Assembly (NCBI RefSeq): GCF_051622035.1
Contig: NC_135362.1
Coordinates: forward strand, 11,597,501 to 11,661,500
Source of the DNA: Arctopsyche grandis
Taxonomy: Eukaryota; Arthropoda; Insecta; Trichoptera; Hydropsychidae
Direction of reading: 5' to 3'
Length of the DNA stretch: 64,000 nt
Below the pieces are notes generated by a model. That model saw only the letters and a program-made list of their open reading frames with translations, was not told the origin of the DNA and did no database searches. Position 1 is the stretch's first letter. Every line of letters begins with the position of its first letter. Made by a program: the position numbers and the translations under genes. Of the stretch, positions 20,801-32,584 are shown piece by piece.

Positions 20801-23800
20801 GTTTATAATTAGGAGATCATGGAGGTGAAACAGACGCTGAAGTAACTGCAGCAATGTTTATGTATTCTCCATACGATTTAATGTCACCACCTGAATTACT
20901 CAGTCCCAGAACCGTTAGACAGGTAAATTTTAATTATTTTAATTAGTTACATAATATTGTATTTGCATATAAATAAATGATTTGTATGACTTTTTATTTT
21001 TCAGGTGGATTTTGTGCCTACAGTATCTTCAATATTAGGTCTTCCTCCTCCATACTCAAATTTAGGAGCGATTATCCTAAATTCACTACCATTCTCAGGA
21101 GACTCTAATATTCCTTTTAATGATTGGCAATTTGCTTTGATCAATTTATGGGCCAATGTGAAGCAAGTAAGGTTCTTTGTGTTTTGTACATGCATATTTC
21201 TACGTCTAATCAAATTAAACTTGAACTGTATTATTTCCAGGTCACGAAATATATTCAGCACTATTCGCTAATTTCGGATCAATTTCCTATTGAAAAAATA
21301 GACTCCATTGAGAAAAAGTTTATAATTCTAAGTCATAGAGTTCAAAGTATTTACAATGAACGAGCTTTTTATTCTTTTGCTACTGATGCAAGGTTTGTTC
21401 ACTAATTTATAAAATATCATGCAGGGCTGTGTAGTCGCTTCAAAATTTTACTCTGACTTTTACCTTATACATACTTCAACTCCGACTTGAATGATTTTAG
21501 TAAGATTAACTTTTCTTGCGAACATATAAATTTGCTAGTAATAAAAATAATAGCTATTATTAAAATATGAAAAATTACTTAAAGTTGACATGTAACCTAA
21601 TTTATTGAATTATTGATAATGAAATAGGTATAAAGAAAAAGTAAGTACATATGTAGTGTATTTATATGAATTTCATATACAAGAAAATCAATCTATATAT
21701 ATAAAAATCAATGTTTGTCTGTCTATCACGTATGCGTTCCTATACCATTCAACCGATTGCGATGAAACTTACAGGAGTTTCTGTAAAAAAAATCGCCCAG
21801 AAACGGGAATGAGTGGCAATGCAATAATTTCAACTTTTTTCGCGTCGCCACCTGCTTTGTTAGGGTAAAATAAACAAATAATTGAATAATTTCAAATGTG
21901 TTCGCCGCCTGCATTTTTCCGCTGTTAAACGCTGGATAAGTCAGATTACCACGACTTTAACTTGGGAACGGGAATTCCGTGCGTTATTGTGGCATTGTAA
22001 CGCATGCCGGGTTCAACTAGTTTAATAATAAAAAAACGTGAAACAGAGGAAACAATCAGTTTTGGCCACAATAGTTCAACGATTTTATTTTTTAATGTAA
22101 TTTTTAATTTCATGATTTTTATAATTAAATTATTATATTTCAATTTATTAGTGGCCTTACTTCAATATAAAATTGGAGACTAGTTGACACATACCATAAC
22201 ACTATTAATTAAAGAAAATAATAATTTTTATGACTTCGACTCCGACTCTACAGCCCTGATATCATATAAATATTTTACATTTTTGAAGACTAATTTTCGT
22301 TTTATTTATTTCAGAGAATTTTTAATTGATGTGCGATCAATGTGTCAAGAAGTTTGGATACAATTTGATTCATTTTCAATGTCTCGTGGACTCCTAATGA
22401 TCTTTTTGACAATCTTCTTCTGTTATATGATAGTTGACGGAATTCCACCCGAAAGATTTCCTGAAATCTTTCAAAGCTCATATCTATTATATTCCTACGG
22501 TGCAATGTTTTTCGCTGTACTATTCAGTGTCGGCTGTTATTATTTCAGTCTCATCGAAAGATTAGGGCTTACAATTTTGTTTTCCACCGGAGTTGTATCC
22601 GTGTTTATGTTATCAATGTTGGTCATTCAAAATTGGGAAGTAATATCCCAAAATTGGTACGAGACTACGCGGAGAAAGGATTGGGTAGACCTTTCGGCTC
22701 GAGCGTCGTTAGCATTTTCCACATGTGCACTATTCTCGAACAGTTACATCGTCGAAGAAGGGGCGGTTCTGTCGTATTTGTTATTGTCCTTGCTAGTGGT
22801 GTTAAGTTACAGCAGTGGAATACCTAAAATATTGTACCCTTTGCTCATTTGCACGGCCACACCGTTAGCCGCCTCACGATTTTACAAAGTGTGTAGAGAA
22901 GAACAAGGCGAATGTTACTACAAGAATGAAGACACCGGACAGACCAGTCCAATGCATTTAGTTACAGGCTTGGCCTCGTTGGCTTTATTAGTAATTCTCA
23001 CTAGACTTTGGCTTCGCTCTTGCGGTAATTTGGTATCGCACGATGCAATACTGTGGCGCTATGCCCCGACGGTGGCCGCCGTGTGCACGGGTGGTTACTG
23101 GGTCGCTTCTTGGAGTCCGCACAAGGTGTCGTGGAGAGCGGACAGTATTGCGAGGTTGGTTTTCGGAATCCTCGCAGTTTCTATAATAGTTCTCATTATA
23201 AAACCGCTCAGTATTTTCGTTCTACCAAAGCAAAACGATAGCGTTTCCGTCTACGGTCAAGACAACATTGTGCCGCAACTGTTCAATCAGATGAAGGGAC
23301 TCTTCAATAAACACTCTTTGAATAATAAAAGACAAGCAAACACTCCCGTCGTGTACGGACTTGCTACAGTCTACAGCGCCGCTTTTGTCATGTTGACTGT
23401 TTGCGTCACTTTGTTGATTAGTTTAGTATTAGGAGCCAGATCAGCCCCGTCTATCATATTGCTATTCGCAACTGGAGCATCTATGCTAGCAATGCTAGCC
23501 GTTAACCGCTATCACACTTCAACATCACTAGGTAAACATTCAAAAGATCAGTGGTTTTATATATATATATATATATACGTATCTATCTTATTGTAATTAT
23601 TATCACGTTTCAGCTCAACTTTTAACCGTTGACAATTGCAGTATCCAATGCTGGGTACTACTGTCCGTCTATTATTTCTATGGGACAGGACATCAAGCTG
23701 CGCTCTCATCAATTCAATGGGGGGCAGCGTTTGTCGGAACTGGTGGTCATTTCACATTCAATGCAGTACCTGCAATTCTTGTTATCGCTAATACTTTTGG

Positions 23801-25224
23801 TAATTACAACATCGACTGTTCTCATATGAATATTTATTTTTATTCATTTATTTATTGAAAAATCAACAGACAACATATGTAGAAATGCATAAAAATAAAT
23901 AATAAATGTAACAAAATAAAATAACATCTGAGCCCAATTATAGATTTTTGCAAATTACATAAAATCGTATATAGAGGCAAACAAATGAAAATGAAAAGAA
24001 TAAAAACTAAAACATGACTAAATAGAATAGTAAATAACTAAACATAAAGTGATTTTAATATTGGATAATGATGTATAATGGATATAGAAAATGGATCAAT
24101 CAATCAAGACTCTCCTGATAGCAGTCCTGAATTGATGCAAGGAAATACCGAATAGATCAATTTCATTCAGCTCCCCGTTAAACACGCTGTAGATAGGAAT
24201 ATTTTAGGGAATTGGTTTTGAAAAGAGTGCAACATTTCTAGAATACCTAACTGGGATCCTGAAACCAACCTTACTCAGTAAATTGGGACAATCAAGGAAA
24301 CCGTTTAGGCACTTAAAAAGGAATGTAGCATCAGTGAGTTGTCGCCTGACAGAAAGATTGTTAAAGGATAGGAGTTTTAAAATATCGGGGACAGTAGTAT
24401 GGGCGTAGATAGAAAAACAATAGCGTAAGGATTTGATAAATTTTAGTTGGATTTTTTCAATACAATTAACATGGGATATATAAAAAGGTGACCAGATAAT
24501 TGAAGCAAATTCAAGGTGAGATCTTACAAGGGAAAAATAAAGGAGTAGGAATCCAAGAGATTTATAAGCTTTATTAGTAATGAAGGAAATATGTTCAAAG
24601 TAATCGAGTTTATTATTAAGAATTACACCAAGATCCTTAATAGAAGAGGATGTATTTAGAATTGATTGGTTTAAATGGTAATGATAAGTGATAATAGATA
24701 ATATATTGAGCTTTTATTCTAAAGTGCTTTTGTTGTTTTAGGAGCACAATTTTTGGCTGGATTGTGCATCCCTCTGTTGGTGTTGGCCCCATTCCCCATG
24801 TTTGTAATGTGGGGACATCCTTCTCGTCATTCCTCTAAAGTCGACATCCAAAGAGGTGAATTGATGCTGTATGAGAGAGAAACGATGCTAATGGCAGCCA
24901 TGTTTAGTACATCCACCAAATATATTCTCTTTCATTCAGTCAGGGTAATTTTTTACATTTAATCTTCATTGTTTTAGTGTTAATATATATTTATTTTTTT
25001 ATTTACTATATATGTTTTTTTCGTTTTAGATGTTTGTGTGTATGTTAGCAGCAACAGTTCACTGTCGCCATCTTATGGTGTGGAAAATTTTCGCCCCGAA
25101 AATGATATTCGAAGGTATCAGTTTGATGATAACCTTAATAGCAGTTTTAATCTCATACTTTATACTACTTCGAATACATTCTCGTCTAAGCGTTTTTATT
25201 GCAAAATTAAACAGAGAAAGCTGA
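14854..25224 (+). CDS. PIGO: GPI ethanolamine phosphate transferase 3 (PIG-O)
   Basis: Ten exons: 14854-15402, 20308-20437, 20509-20730, 20813-20922, 21005-21166, 21241-21392, 22315-23531, 23614-23799, 24742-24944, 25030-25224; in frame throughout, 1041 aa (human 1089). PIG-O adds ethanolamine phosphate to the third mannose of GPI precursors in the ER. Residues 5-27 form the N-terminal membrane anchor. The luminal alkaline-phosphatase-type domain shows VVVLLIDALRFDF near 89-101, TTTLQRLKGLTTG near 145, HFLGVDHCGHRYGP and GDHGMTITGDHGG near 295. From about residue 445 the protein is a series of hydrophobic spans ending KLNRES. Exon 1 is GC-rich whereas later exons are AT-rich. Intron 1 is 4.9 kb and filled with transposons; intron 6 holds a hAT MITE with a Helitron in it, intron 8 a LINE fragment. 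Confidence 0.95.
15529..16260 (-). mobile_element. tRNA-derived SINE, split by a MITE, in PIGO intron 1
   Basis: On the minus strand the head reads as a tRNA-like promoter: TGGCTTAGTAGTAGCG (box A) and GGTTCGAGTCC (box B), roughly 16185-16255. The body of about 400 bp follows and ends near TACACTCGTC and an A-rich tail. A second copy at 43190-43664 has the same parts. A 253-bp MITE with its target duplication interrupts the body at 15604-15856. Confidence 0.8.
15604..15856. mobile_element. MITE with TIR CATTGATGTATAAT and 8-bp duplication
   Basis: The ends CATTGATGTATAAT and ATTATACATCAATG are perfect 14-bp inverted repeats. GGTGTACG is duplicated at 15596-15603 and 15857-15864. The inside has GGTAGGTAGGTAGG and an A-run. 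Related copy at 46031-46400. CA...TG ends with 8-bp duplications fit P-like or hAT-like elements; the superfamily is not settled. Confidence 0.85.
16490..16537. repeat. Perfect 19-bp palindrome near the piggyBac left end
   Basis: GGAAAGGGACAAAGCGCGC (16490-16508) and its exact complement (16519-16537) flank a 10-nt loop. piggyBac elements usually have internal inverted repeats near the termini; this probably is one. Confidence 0.85.
17464..17537. repeat. 20-bp tandem repeat inside the piggyBac fossil
   Basis: TTACGTATCTACTTGATGTA recurs about three and a half times, the last unit changed. Confidence 0.85.
18545..19250 (-). mobile_element. hAT-family transposon remnant (ZBED5/SCAND3-like)
   Basis: The end at 18545 reads CAGGGTTTCCCAAACTTTTT, a classic hAT terminus. 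On the minus strand 19112-18735 encodes 125 aa with DQAFNDFWASLSEEYPNFSK, LPFSATYLCEEGFSYYAATK and KCRNRLDTTPDIRMKL, the C-terminal dimerisation region of ZBED5/FAM200-type hAT proteins. The rest of the transposase is lost, and the other end cannot be placed; the LINE at 19325 adjoins it. In PIGO intron 1. Confidence 0.75.
19325..20027 (+). mobile_element. Jockey/CR1-like LINE, second copy, 5'-truncated
   Basis: Starts at CLRATKMLGFLLRVSKPFQ, late in the reverse-transcriptase ORF, and matches the copy at 13142 closely (YESLVRNILEFSSIIW; DLRNRDLFSSPVART). One frame break divides the ORF near 19553-19611. The 3' UTR has the perfect 11-bp stem GCCACAGTGAC/GTCACTGTGGC (19963-20004) and an AAATAAAATAA tail. 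In PIGO intron 1. Confidence 0.85.
21422..22257. mobile_element. hAT-type MITE in PIGO intron 6, hosting a Helitron
   Basis: Ends CAGGGCTGTGTAGTCG and CGACTCCGACTCTACAGCCCTG-like (22236-22257) are inverted repeats of the hAT kind. The flanks ATATCATG and ATATCATA match in 7 of 8 bases, an 8-bp duplication. No transposase is present. The Helitron at 21692-22020 lies within it. A piece of its right arm is also found inverted at 1365-1460. Confidence 0.7.
21692..22020 (+). mobile_element. Non-autonomous Helitron inside a hAT MITE
   Basis: Starts A^TCTATATATATAAAAATC and ends CCGGGTTCAACTAG^T. The body keeps ACCATTCAACCGATTGCGAT and a 3' hairpin with loop TATTGTGGCATTG. Diverged from the other copies in the window. 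Confidence 0.8.
24060..24716 (-). mobile_element. LINE (CR1/Jockey-like) C-terminal fragment in PIGO intron 8
   Basis: Read on the minus strand it gives KFIKSLRYCFSIYAHTTVPD, SVRRQLTDATFLFKCLNGF and a following CPNLLSKVGFRIPVRYSRN, the usual C-terminal tail of CR1/Jockey reverse transcriptase ORFs. An A/T-rich 3' UTR extends to about 23835. It lacks the stem-loop of the copies at 14.6 and 20.0 kb, so it belongs to another family. Confidence 0.75.
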
Positions 25225-25821
25225 TAATTTTAATTTTATATCATGTGTTTCAAATGTTTGTACTGTTGATCAGTTGGTGATTTTTGAAATTTTACGAAAT
25301 TTACAAAAAAAAATTGAAGGCGTTGCGAGATTCAGCAATCTCTTAAAAATTACATGTGAAACCAGTATGTACTATATAAATTGAGATCGTCTTTGTAAGT
25401 ACAACAGGTAGTTTATCATGAACCAATATTTTATTTTACGCTATAAAATATTGTATATTCATATTTCCATTCTTAGTATACATACATACATACTCATCAT
25501 TTATTAAAAGATTTATCAATGTTTAACGTCATATTTGTAGAATATTTTATTAGAATTCATAAAATTCGTTTATGAAACATGTGTATAGATATTTGTATAA
25601 TAGATCTGAATTTGTGTTCCCGTATTGACTGTATGTATTTTTAAAACCAACCTTTATGTACTTGCATAGCTGTGTATTATGTGAATGAACTTATGCACTG
25701 CCAATTTTTTTGCTTGTTAAGTATTTGAAATTATTGAAAGTTGTCCATGTTTTTTGTTATATGCATATTATTGAATAATGCGATATTTTAGTGAAATACT
25801 TAGCAATTAATACTAAGCTGC

Positions 25822-25906
<85 letters not shown>

Positions 25907-26752
25907 ATATGTTATTTGTAAATGATGTAATCAAATAAGTTAGCTGTAACCAACATAAAAAATATATACGTTGTACTTTTGAATTTTATTAAATGTGTAT
26001 TATCAATTGTATAGGTAACATATTATGTTTCCTAGCATTTTTATTTGTTTATACGAATTTAATTCGAAATATAAACACCAAAGCATTTTTAATTATGTAT
26101 TAGATGGTTGTTTAGTCATGTAGAGTTAAAAGACATTTTGTTTAATATTATTTGTAAATAATGTTGATTTTGTTTATTAATAATTATGTGTTGTGATCCA
26201 AAATGGACGAGATTTTTGTAATTTGCAGCCATAGTTTAACCAAACTTTTTTTAACAGTATTATGATGTTACACCATTGTATTTGTATTTTTGTAGTTTTA
26301 AGATTATTTGTTTTGTATTTATTACAATTTTAATATTTATAAAAATCGTATTCTTTCAACTCCATTCCCATTAAAAACAATTTTGGTATTTACTCACATT
26401 TATTCTGCGACACATTTATGGTAATAAAATTAAAATCAAGATAAAAAAGTAATAAAAATAGGCAAAATTTTATTTTGTTTTTATAAAATGGGCTTTAAAT
26501 AATTTTTAATATTCCTCCAAATATAGTATAAATCTACAGTTTAAATAATATATGGAAAATCAATTAAATTCCTTTAAAAAACAACGAAATTCTGTTGATC
26601 TCTAACATCGCTGCCAATTATGTACTTTAATCAGATAGTTTTAATAAAAATAGTCAAATTTTCTTACGCAAACAGGTAAGGAAAATTTCACTTCCGGCAT
26701 TTGTGGTTTCTTTAGATACATACATATATTGGCAGATTTGTACATTGAATTC
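25225..26752. other. PIGO/FOCAD tail-to-tail intergenic region
   Basis: About 1.5 kb between the two stop codons, very AT-rich, probably both 3' UTRs. It holds a (TA)n array at 25826-25903. No coding sequence or transposon was recognised. Confidence 0.5.
25826..25903. repeat. (TA)n microsatellite
   Basis: About 39 uninterrupted TA units. Confidence 0.95.
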
Positions 26753-29700
26753 TCATACAAAATTAAGCTTGGGGCTTACATATTTCGCCCACAAATCTAA
26801 TTTTTCAAAATTGGGCGTATATAAACAAGCAACCATGGCTTGGTTAATAATTCTCATGTAATTGACATCGATCGATTCACTGTTGCGACAAAAATGTAGC
26901 CACTCCAATAACTAAAAATATAAATATTATAAAAAATATATTTTCAAACGTAAACTTCAGTTCAAAGAAGTAACCATACTTGACACCCCACATTCTTCCA
27001 CTCGTCAGAATTTTTAAACAGATCTGCAAAAGCCTGAGGGAACACCTTAAATCTATAAGATCGAGATTGTTGATCAACAAGTTCAGTGTCTTTATAGAAA
27101 CTCGAAATGCAGTGTTGTGAAAATATAATCACACTCAACATGATAACATCCAAGAGAAAATTTATCATATCCGGAGATGAATCTCTGAAATTTAAATACA
27201 TTTTTACTTTATAAATTCTTATAAGTGAACATAGTTTTAATATATTTATACATACTGCGTCATTTGCATTTGGGTCCTCGTTTTCAACTGCAAGAGCCAA
27301 TTTCTCGTGGAGTCGAGTTCAATTTTGGTGTTGATTAAAATTGGAGTCAACATGGATAATATTTTCGGCCTTTCGTTTACATTGTCAATACCATAATCAA
27401 TGATATCATTCAACCAGTTGAGAGGATTTTCCAATGTGTCGTCGTTGGCTAACTTGCAACGGAAGTAGAACGATTTTTCATCCATTGGCTGTACAAGCTT
27501 TCGTACCATATCATAAGATAAATTACTACAGACTCGAATCAAATCGGGCCAAACCTATGAATTATAAAATACACAATTTACCGACCCATATACATACATA
27601 TTTAATTTAAAAAATATATGAAAATCAACTAAACTTACTATATTTTTATGATCGAAACAATTCCACATGTCTAATACACATTTAGAAAACGAATTTTTAA
27701 TTGCATCGGAAATATTTTCATCTCCGAGACATTCCGATATAGCTTTCAATAAATCCACACATAAATTATAATTAATTGAATTTTCTTCTGAAGGTTTATT
27801 ATGCGAGTTCCACATTTGCAATAGCTTGATATATTGTTTGAAGAGGTTTTCGATGATTGATAGGATTAGTGTGGGTTTTGAAAATTTGCATATTATTGGT
27901 AGAATGGTACATATAATCGCCACGTCATCTTCCTATAACAATTGTAAGGTTTTTAATTGTTTTCATTTATATATGTACATACATCAACACATAATCTAGT
28001 AAATACACACCGTGCATAAACCTTTGAATGATTCTAAATAAGTGGTTAGTAGTTTCATTGCTGAAGGGGAAGATTCGCTCAACTTTGCTAGCAATTTTAT
28101 TATTGATATCTTTTCCTCTAATGTGAGAATCAATTCTTCATCGTGAATTAGATTTGATAGAAAACACCAATTTAATGGAGGTAACGGTTTATCGAACGAC
28201 ATTGTCAAACACCTGATAGATTGCATCAAAGCGGGGTCAATTGCTTTAGTGTTGATTTTCATTACCTTCGAAATGAAAAAGGATTTCTTAAATTCAAAAA
28301 CAAATGAAAATATTAAAACAATAATTAGTGTAAAAACACATATTTACCTCTTTTCTGACAAATTCTAATAAACCTCTAACTACGCTTGCAGTCGGCAAAT
28401 ACTTTGCAGAATCTGGTTCTACAGAAATGACATTATAGACTCCACTTCTATATGCAGACATTTCTCGATTCATTAATGAATGACACAAGTCCACTACTCC
28501 AGGCAACGACTCCGTACGAGTACACTTGAATAAATTCTCCCACACGATGCCTTGAAACCGAGCGATTATTTAATTTCATTTTGAAATCGACAAGTTTATT
28601 TAAAAGCAAATTACATCATGTTGAAACGTACTCGGTATATGATCCAATACATCTTCCGGTTTTGGTTTTTCATCTGCTACAATTTTTAAGGCATTAGAAG
28701 GAATTACTACACCGCTTCTATATTTTTCTGGGAATTGTTTCAACGTGAACATGTTTATTGTGAAGTTTGACAAAGCACGATAGGCAGCTATATTGGTGCT
28801 ATAACTGTGACTATCACTAGTGAATTGCCATAGTTTAACGATTACTTTATCGACAAAATCATCATAGTCTTGTGTATCACAGTATAATGGAGGCACTGTT
28901 CCGAGTAACTCGCATATCCTAAAAAAATTACAACATAGAAAACACGCTCTCAGTGTATCAATAAAGTAATAAAAAGTAATACAAACTTTATTTTGACTTT
29001 TTCGCATTTTTCACGATGAAATCTTGGTGCAAGCACTTGCCAAGCGCTTATTGGATCTATTACTTCGGCTTTCCACAAGAATTTCAAAGCTTCTAATGAT
29101 AAGCAACAAGCGATAGTGCATTCTTCGGTTTGCGACTGGTTTATTAATTCGGATAAAATGGGAACCAATTCCATTCCACGACTTTCAGCGCTGATTAAAT
29201 ATAAAAAAAAATCAATGTAGCTTTAAAATACAATCATTTTAAGTTTATTATTTACAATATAAAAACCTAGTTTTGCAGATATATTCAACGGCTTTGGCTT
29301 GAGCTATTAAAATTTCCCATTTTATACTTTTATCTTGCATTTTAGATAAATTCTCAGCTAATACAGTTTGTAAGTATGGATAGCAACGGTGTTGATGTTT
29401 GAAGAGTATTATATATAATTCAATCATAAAAGATTTCGGCAAATTCGTAAGATTCTTTAAAATTCCAATTACTATTGGGATGTTTTCCTGAATTCATATT
29501 ATAATTAATTCGCATAAAAAGAGATACAGATTTAAATTTTATGCATATGAATAAGAAATATGTATGTACATACTTTCAATAAAGCCAATTTGGAAATGCC
29601 TTTAAGTAATTCAATAGTCAATGTTGAATTTGTAGAAAAATTCAAACAATATATAGTAATGGGTAATTGTCCAGTGGCTGTATTGGGATGTGCCGAAACT

Positions 29701-31357
29701 AGGTCCATAATCAAATCAAATACTTGGACTTTCATACAATCGGCAAATACTCGAGACGGTAACAATAATAGCGATTGAAAGAAAAGTAAATACTCGCATT
29801 TTACATTAGAATTAGCAATGAGTTTCCATTTCTCAAACCACTTGTTAAAACTCTCTTGATTTTCAATTATGTTTTTGTAATTTGTACAAAGCTCTGATAC
29901 TTTATAAATACGACTATTTGTGGATTTAAAAATATCAAATATAACATTATCATTCGTCTCATTTAACTCATTATAACATTTTTTCGTAATGGTGTCGAGT
30001 ATTTCTCTTAATGAAATATCAAAATCTTGGGTAAGAACGTTTTTATTATAGTCCCATTGCAAAATAGCTGACACCAGCATATGGTCGGTGAGAATGCAAT
30101 GGTTCTTTTTGCATCCGATAAAACCTGAAAAAAGTAATAAAAATAAAATTTTATGTATCCTTTATAATATGACTTGACCGTTTGAATTCAATAATGCAAA
30201 TACTGACATAAAAAAAGCAACTCAGACATATATAAGGCTGGACACACTAAAACCGTTTCAGCGAGCAGGCCGATTGTGCAAGCTAGAATGTCTTTTTTGA
30301 CGCTAAACTTTAAAAGTTTTTCCATTATACGAAAACACTGTCTAGGATCATCGCCATTAATAATAAGTGCATGAGCTACAGTTGCAAAATTAGACAAAAG
30401 GCTTGAAAGCAGATCTTCGTTCTTTTCATCAGCCCATTTTATTAGCAATGAATATATTTGAAATGCTGACTTGGCGTTTGCTGGAGATATCTAAAATTAT
30501 GAAACCATATCAGAAAAAATAGTCGAGAAACACTACACCTGTGTAAAAATGTATTTATACCTCTTGCCAAACCAAACACTCTACAATCAAAGAAAACTGT
30601 TCAAGTGAATAATCAAAGTTCAAAACGGTACTAAGTGTATTATGTTGATCTAACAAAGTGTAAGATTCGTTTTTATTACATAAAATCCACAAAAACACTG
30701 GTCTCAATAATTCCAGTGCATACATTTTTACCCTAAAATTATTATTAATACTATAAGAAAATATATAAAAAAAAAAAAAACATTTGCAAGTATTATTCAT
30801 TCATATCATTACCCAGAAGTTGATGAACAAATCGTGTCCATTTTATCAATAACTTCATTGATCGATTCCTTTCTTTGATGAATAATCAAAATAAACGGAT
30901 GCATCGGATCTATCATTTTCCACCGACATTTATACTCAGTGTTAGCAACAATATCACATTTAACACTCTCTATTAAAATTCCAGAAATAATTGAAACAAT
31001 GCCCGTATAGTTGCTGTAAATTTTGAAACAAACTGTGAATAACAATTATGAAAAATATCAAAATATATCACCAAGTACACACCTTACAGATAGAAGCATT
31101 GCCATTGTAGACGAGAGTGACGGATTAATATCCATTAGACCGTCTCTTAATAGCTTCAAAAATCCACAGCATGCTGCTGAGCTGACGACGATATTTGAAG
31201 ATACACATTGCTCATGCAGTAGATTAAAATGCTGCTCCAAATCATTAGAATTCTTATTATGTTTTATTAACTTCGCGATAGAATTTAAAAGTAAACTTAT
31301 GGCCTCAGTCACAATCATGACATTATTCGAATTTAATTTGTATTTTATCTCCTCCAT
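26753..31357 (-). CDS. FOCAD: Focadhesin homologue, short insect form
   Basis: Fourteen exons: 31083-31357, 30813-31013, 30561-30732, 30208-30490, 29574-30124, 29267-29487, 28987-29190, 28632-28918, 28348-28550, 28011-28265, 27639-27932, 27256-27554, 26980-27184, 26753-26911. All junctions keep frame and give 1202 aa. Identity rests on WEILIAQAKAVEYICKT, LEALKFLWKAEVIDPISAW, ALSNFTINMFTLKQFPEKYR and PPLNWCFLSNLI, which match human focadhesin in order. The sequence is helical, HEAT/armadillo-like. Human FOCAD has about 1800 residues; here the part between the exons at 28348-28550 and 28011-28265 lacks roughly 600 residues. Family knowledge: FOCAD has been linked to focal adhesions and to stabilising the SKI mRNA surveillance complex. 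The start codon lies 390 bp from BRK1 on the other strand. Confidence 0.88.
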
Positions 31358-31747
31358 TGTAGGGTAGTAAACACAAAATTAAATTTACAAATGGATAACA
31401 AATGTCACGAACTGACATTTGTTGAGGTTATAAAGTTGCCAGTGTAAAAAATATACACCTGTATTTGCATTTGCATTTTGATCAATTTCGATTTTATCCG
31501 ATTTAAATTTGAATGCTGATTAATTGAATAAAATTTGCATTAAATATTCACTTAAAAATATGCATATATGTATAGATGATGTAAAATTGCCATAATACGA
31601 ATTTAAACATTTCGTATACAATCGAATGAATGAAATATTCAGCACTGGCAACATTTGTTGTTGTGAATGACAGTGATAGAGACAGTGAGTGTGCTAGGTG
31701 TGGATTGTGAGGAATACTAAGCAAATAAGAAGTTTTGGAGTACAATA
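31358..31747. promoter_or_regulatory. Shared upstream region of FOCAD (-) and BRK1 (+)
   Basis: Only 390 bp separate the two start codons, so both 5' UTRs and promoters must fit here. No TATA box or other site was identified with confidence. Confidence 0.5.
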
Positions 31748-32241
31748 ATGTCATCGAGCGGTGGTGCACGAGATCGTGAGTCTATCCAGAAGCAAATCCA
31801 ACAGGATTGGGCTAACCGGGAGTACATTGAAGTTATCACCGGAAGCATTAAAAAAATCACCGACTTCCTCAACTCTTTTGGTACATTTCCTATACTATTA
31901 CATCATTTAAAGCCACTATTTCTTTCAGTCATCATTATCTTTTAAGTGCCGATTCAGTATTGATATGCAAAATTCATATGTTAATCACTAACTTTTTAAT
32001 ACATTTGTTTTATGAAATCTTGCATTGCTAAAGAATGTTTTGTATATTTGCAGACTTATCATGTAGATCTCGACTCGCAGTTTTAAATGAAAAACTCACC
32101 ACCTTGGAAAGAAGGATTGATTATTTAGAAGCCTGCGTATGTACCATGCTCGTATTTAGTTAGAATATAAATAATATGAGCGGATGATCTCTTAATATGG
32201 CTCTTATTTTTCAGGTCACAAAAGGTGAAACTTTGACATAG
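31748..32241 (+). CDS. BRK1: BRICK1 (HSPC300), SCAR/WAVE complex subunit
   Basis: Three exons, 31748-31880, 32054-32136 and 32215-32241, encode 80 aa (human 75). [40 protein letters not shown] and [20 protein letters not shown] follow the family almost residue for residue. BRK1 is the small coiled-coil subunit that nucleates the WAVE regulatory complex with WAVE and Abi and thereby controls Arp2/3-driven actin branching. One difference from vertebrates is EACV in place of EARV just before the last exon. The N-terminus [12 protein letters not shown] is slightly longer and polar. The last exon codes only eight residues and is placed by its exact VTKGETLT match. Confidence 0.96.
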
Positions 32242-32584
32242 CACAATAAATAAAATACTGCCTAATATAATGTGAAAATAGCAAATGCATGTAGCATTTT
32301 TGCTATCAATTCATGCAAATGTACAATACATTTTTCCAATTTATATTTATATGAACTAAAATAAACTTGAGACTTTTTGTTTAATTTTATTGTACCTTTA
32401 TTGTTTTAAAAAGTATCAGATTTATTTTTTCTATAAATTATGTATAAGCTTCTTTCATATTTGTACAAGTCGAGCATTTCTATTTAATTTACTTTAAGAT
32501 TATTACAAATAAAATTTAATTTTACATTGTAACATAAACAACATTTAATAAATATCTTAAAGTACAAATGAATTAGTTATTATT

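Noticed and set aside
29560-31367. Plus-strand frames opposite FOCAD exons
   Set aside because: They are antisense shadows of exons with confirmed homology.
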